Positions 61,032 to 64,000 of a DNA stretch of 64,000 nt are shown in pieces. The DNA is taken from positions 35,840,952 through 35,904,951 of the forward strand of contig JADWOT020000001.1 of assembly GCA_036345935.2 (NCBI GenBank), given 5' to 3'. Numbering within the stretch: the first letter of the stretch is position 1; the number at the start of each line of letters is the position of its first letter. The position numbers and the translations under genes are program-made. The notes under the pieces are model-generated. The model was given only the letters and a program-made list of their open reading frames with translations, was not told the origin of the DNA and searched no databases. The DNA is from Taenia hydatigena (lineage: Eukaryota > Platyhelminthes > Cestoda > Cyclophyllidea > Taeniidae).

Positions 61032-61226
61032 CCTCAAAGCCGATTAGCTTGCTAAAAGGCAGGTGCCACCACAGTGGACAGTTTGAGTTTGTGTACTAGC
61101 CAAAGTTAAGGCAGTGCAACCACTGCGATTCTATTTAACAGCACCCTTTCTCTAGGCAATTATTCCATGGTTTGTGGAGCATTCACATGCAAGGAAGTGG
61201 CAAGACAACGTCATATACGCTTAACC

Positions 61227-62178
61227 GATCAATCAGTTGATTGCAACACTTTTCCTTGCAAAAATTTCTGGCAAAGTGTAGAAGTTTTGCAGCATTTTTA
61301 TCCCAACCTTTACTCAATGTGCACTTGCCTGTGCTAGTGATTTGCCTAAAGCAATACTGTGACAGCAGCCCTCTTTCTTACCCCACACTTTCTTGTGTTT
61401 CTATCTGCGTCCAACATCATATTATAAAATTTGATTTAAAAATGAGACTGCGCCTTTAATTGCTGCCTTCATAAGAGGCCAAATACCATGCTTGATGCCC
61501 TTTTTGAGTTTGGTCTTACAGTGTTCCTATCTTAATCTCGCTTAAAAATGACCACATGTTGGCCGAACTTTTTCAGTCACTTCACCAAGCATGCAAAGTT
61601 TTAATTGATCTAGCGAGGTTTTACTGTTACCTATAGCCTGCTATCAAACCGGGCAAGTGCAGCTGGTCGTATTTGTCCGGCCACAATTTGAGCTATCAGA
61701 AGAGCCAGACTTCACACGTCTGCCTTTGTCGTAATTTCTATTCCATTGACTATTTTAGGTCCCATACAATGAAAAGTTTTGTAAATGTTGCGCATTTCTG
61801 GAGGTCTCCTCCTCTCTGACATATCACATGACCAGTCAAAATCAGTGATGAGAACATAACACAAATGCGAGAGGAGGATTTCCCCGTGTTTGAGATCGAA
61901 ATGCACAATGCTCATGTCATGAAGGCATTGCAACTCACAAATAAGTTCGCAGGAACAAAGTCGCGCACCATTTTCATGCACGATGTCAAGATGGGAACCG
62001 AGAGTAGAAGTCGACATCATTACCCACGCGCAGCACGAGGGTGGACATCCGTGGATTCCCAGAATGCAAAGGAGTGGTGGAAGAAAAGCTGACTGGTGGT
62101 GGTGTGGTGCGAGCCACACGAGAATGCGGTACTTGCAAAGGTCTCGCCTAACAGATAAGAAGCGCTGTAGGTAAGTGT
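61227..62178. other. Spacer between the inverted arms
   Basis: 952 bases of sequence not shared with the arms. Its right half is a decayed kinase domain on the minus strand (61631-62095). The left half (61227-61620) shows nothing I can name. Confidence 0.85.
61631..62095 (-). pseudogene. Decayed protein-kinase domain
   Basis: Reading on the minus strand, the frame gives SHLDIVHENGA, then CELICELQCLHDMSIVHFDLK, then a loop GEILL, then ITDFD, then GPKIVNG and TTKADV, then TGA, then SLALLIAQIVAGQIRP. These line up in order with the eukaryotic protein-kinase landmarks: helix E (L-x2-LH), catalytic loop HRDLKxxN, DFG, the P+1/APE region, and DVWSxGxxxxE. Key residues are changed: HRDLK is HFDLK, the following Asn is Glu, DFG is DFD, and the conserved Trp of DVW is a stop (TGA at 61709-61711). 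The N-lobe (glycine loop, VAIK lysine) is not recognisable. It is therefore a dead fragment, probably from a serine/threonine kinase of the AGC or a related group. It lies wholly in the spacer between the two peptide-gene arms. Confidence 0.7.
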
Positions 62179-62374
62179 GGTTAAGCGTATATGACGTTGT
62201 CTTGCCACTTCCTTGCATGTGAATGCTCCACAAACCATGGAATAATTGCCTAGAGGAAAGGGTGCTGTTAAATAGAATCGCAGTGGTTGCACTGCCTTAA
62301 CTTTGGCTAGTACACAAACTCAAACTGTCCACTGTGGTGGCACCTGCCTTTTAGCAAGCTAATCGGCTTTGAGG

Positions 62375-62812
62375 ATGTCTTCTACTGATTCCTTGCATGC
62401 AGTGCGCACCCAAGCTGCAGGCGTGCACGAAGTTGAGGGTCGGCAACTCTACGTCCTTCTGTTTCATGGCAGTTCATTGATTTCAAATGAAAGTAGATTA
62501 CCTGTACCTGTGTTTCCCAGGAAGGAAATGAGGTGGTCAGGGAGGACAGTGGGCATATTGCCAGCTCTGCAGCAGGCGACGAGCTATATGGTGGAAATAA
62601 ATACATGTATACCCTCTAATTATGTCAGCACCTTCATGTCTGGCAGATTAAAATTCCAATCAAAATGCATGGTTAAGCTTATTCGCTCCTTACGCACTTC
62701 CTTTTATAGGGCTGATGTTGGAGTCAGGGTATTGGGCTCTGTTCAACACTCTACCCTGCTACCACCTTGTGGATCCAAAGCGCTAGATTTGTTATCACGC
62801 ATGCTCTACTAA
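62375..62812 (+). other. Open frame in the duplicated arm, unknown (second copy)
   Basis: Counterpart of 60594-61031 with three amino-acid changes. No domain, signal peptide or promoter. It is the outward-reading partner on the other arm. Confidence 0.25.
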
Positions 62813-63570
62813 TACTTGAGCTGAATCTGTACATGCATTTGTATTTCCCCTCCCAAGGCTTGATTACACATTATTGCACATTTTCATTTCTGCAGGGATT
62901 ATGCTCATGCTTACCTGAGTCAGATTGGGACACGACTAGCTCTGAGCGCAACACAAATGCAAGGAATTATTCAAATGGCTTCATTTTTCACCCTTATTTT
63001 CCTTAGCTCCAGCATCGGGTACTGGGAGAAGGTCGAGGCATGGAATGTGGCTTCGACAGAGACTATTGGAAATCACTCCAGATTAAGCCATTCACAACAA
63101 ATTTCTCCCTTGTTGCCCTTTGGGTGCAGGATGTAGCAAACGATTTTGCATAATTCAGCATTAAAAGTCATCGCTAGAGACTTACAAATGAAATCGCCAT
63201 TAAACAGGATTGTTTACTAACCTAAAAATGATCCGATGGCTGTAGACGTGGACGGAAACCCAGATCCCGTTCAATTAACCAGCCATTAGTAATAGATCAG
63301 CTTAGATATTTATGTGCTTAACTGCGGCGAATGTGCTAAACGATGTAATGAAATTGAGCGCTCACCCATAAGCTTTTTTACCATTAGGAAGGCAATGTGC
63401 CTCGGCAACTCTAAGGCTCACCACACGGCTAAGATGCTAGCAGGCGCGATCTGATAGGGTGTGAATGATTCCCACAATATCTGTTATCATGGACAATATT
63501 AATGCATCATCATAACCACCCACACGTATGAACAGCGGTTTTGGAAGGCAAACAAATGGCTGACCGAGCG

Positions 63571-63578
63571 TATAAAAG
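63571..63578 (+). promoter_or_regulatory. TATA box of peptide gene copy 4
   Basis: TATAAAAG, 70 bases before the ATG at 63641; mirror image of the box at 59828-59835. Confidence 0.75.
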
Positions 63579-63640
63579 CGGGATGTAGGCGTGTCCAACA
63601 TGCTCGTGTGTGATCGCTGCTAACACTACAGATCTGCAGC

Positions 63641-64000
63641 ATGAAATTACATTCAAGCCTGGTCTGCCTCCTTCTCCTCCTTGTTTTAGCCCTACATCTC
63701 GTCTCCGCTGCCGTGGTTCCAGATGGAGAAGTGGCCCGAAAATTGGAAGCGGATCTATTTGAGATGTCCACCCCTTTAGAAGACGGTGAATTGACGGAGA
63801 GGAACGAGGAGGACGTAGAGAAGGCAGAGGGACTGACCGAAAAACTCACTGAATCTGTTAGACGGAGGGATGTGCTTGTACCAGCTGGATGGCGTCGCTT
63901 CCGACGGAGGATCAGTCGTGCATTTCGAAGGGTCGGTGATGGTATTCGAAGAGTCTTTAGAGGACCTTGGAATATCTGCTTCCCCAATTGTGGAAACAAA
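63641..64000 (+). CDS. Secreted cationic-peptide precursor, intact so far (family copy 4, cut by window end)
   Basis: The first 120 codons of a gene that appears identical to the one at 59376-59765: signal peptide to residue 23, acidic propeptide to 73, RRR at 74-76, arginine-rich helix 83-107 and CFPNC at 113-117. The last nine residues and the stop lie beyond the window. It sits on the right arm of the inverted duplication and is transcribed away from its twin, with about 3.9 kb between the two ATGs. Having two identical copies would raise dose; an assembly that split two haplotypes is unlikely, because the arms are in opposite orientation and enclose unique sequence. Confidence 0.85.
   Translation, partial: MKLHSSLVCLLLLLVLALHLVSAAVVPDGEVARKLEADLFEMSTPLEDGELTERNEEDVEKAEGLTEKLTESVRRRDVLVPAGWRRFRRRISRAFRRVGDGIRRVFRGPWNICFPNCGNK

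Larger units (their letters stand above)
59407..61226 (+). repeat. Inverted duplication, left arm
   Basis: Reverse complement of 62179-64000, with coordinate sums of 123405-123406 throughout. A few differences are visible: A/C near 59945, T/A near 60510, three changes inside the frame at 60594-61031, and a one-base gap near 61150 (tttctctagg versus tttcctctagg). The outer edge cannot be set because the right arm runs off the window. Confidence 0.95.
62179..64000 (-). repeat. Inverted duplication, right arm (runs off the window)
   Basis: Partner of 59407-61226. It still matches at the last base of the window, so the true arm is longer than 1.82 kb. Confidence 0.95.

Noticed and set aside
61712..62233. 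Treating the whole 173-codon frame as one kinase gene
   Set aside because: Its first ~20 codons fall in the inverted-repeat arm, the catalytic residues are lost and a stop interrupts DVW, so only 61631-62095 is called, as a pseudogene.

Overview
The window looks like nuclear DNA of a multicellular animal, most likely an invertebrate. Supporting signs are TATA-box promoters placed 55-70 bases before short secreted-peptide reading frames, eukaryotic protein-kinase motifs in a decayed copy, very low gene density, large nested duplications, microsatellites, and two single unresolved bases (N) that behave like assembly joins. There are no bacterial-style operons, ribosome binding sites or CRISPR arrays. 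I cannot name the species from sequence alone. 

Layout. (1) 1-5.3 kb: gene-poor sequence with two copies of a secreted cationic-peptide family. One at 2.3-2.7 kb (minus) is heavily damaged. One at 4.5-4.85 kb (plus) keeps its TATA box but carries a single frameshift. (2) About 4-49 kb: almost no convincing genes. This stretch is a mosaic of old, diverged duplicated blocks in both orientations. Its unit is a large, self-complementary (foldback) repeat, seen most completely as a palindrome at 11.13-15.06 kb. Partial copies lie at 5.6-7.4, 21-24.2, 31.1-32.7, 41-43.2, 43.3-46.3 and 47.3-49 kb. Its centre is a short module carrying a near-perfect palindrome of the type GCGTTCGTCGAACGC, seen at least 13 times. 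(3) 49-59.3 kb: apparently single-copy, mostly non-coding. It holds two weak candidate small secreted-protein genes with TATA boxes at 51.5 and 52.6 kb, and a 181-base tandem duplication at 57.6-57.95 kb carrying a possible integrase relic. (4) 59.4-64 kb: a recent inverted duplication with arms of at least 1.8 kb separated by a 0.95 kb spacer. Each arm carries an intact copy of the cationic-peptide gene (the right copy runs off the window). The spacer holds a decayed protein-kinase domain. 

The best biology here is the secreted-peptide family: signal peptide, acidic propeptide, basic processing site, then an arginine-rich amphipathic helix, which is the layout of an animal antimicrobial-peptide precursor. 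I do not recognise it as a named family. Four loci in one window, in different states of repair and with different C-terminal tails, suggest a birth-and-death cluster spread by local duplication. All similarity statements come from reading by eye; no alignment or database search was run.
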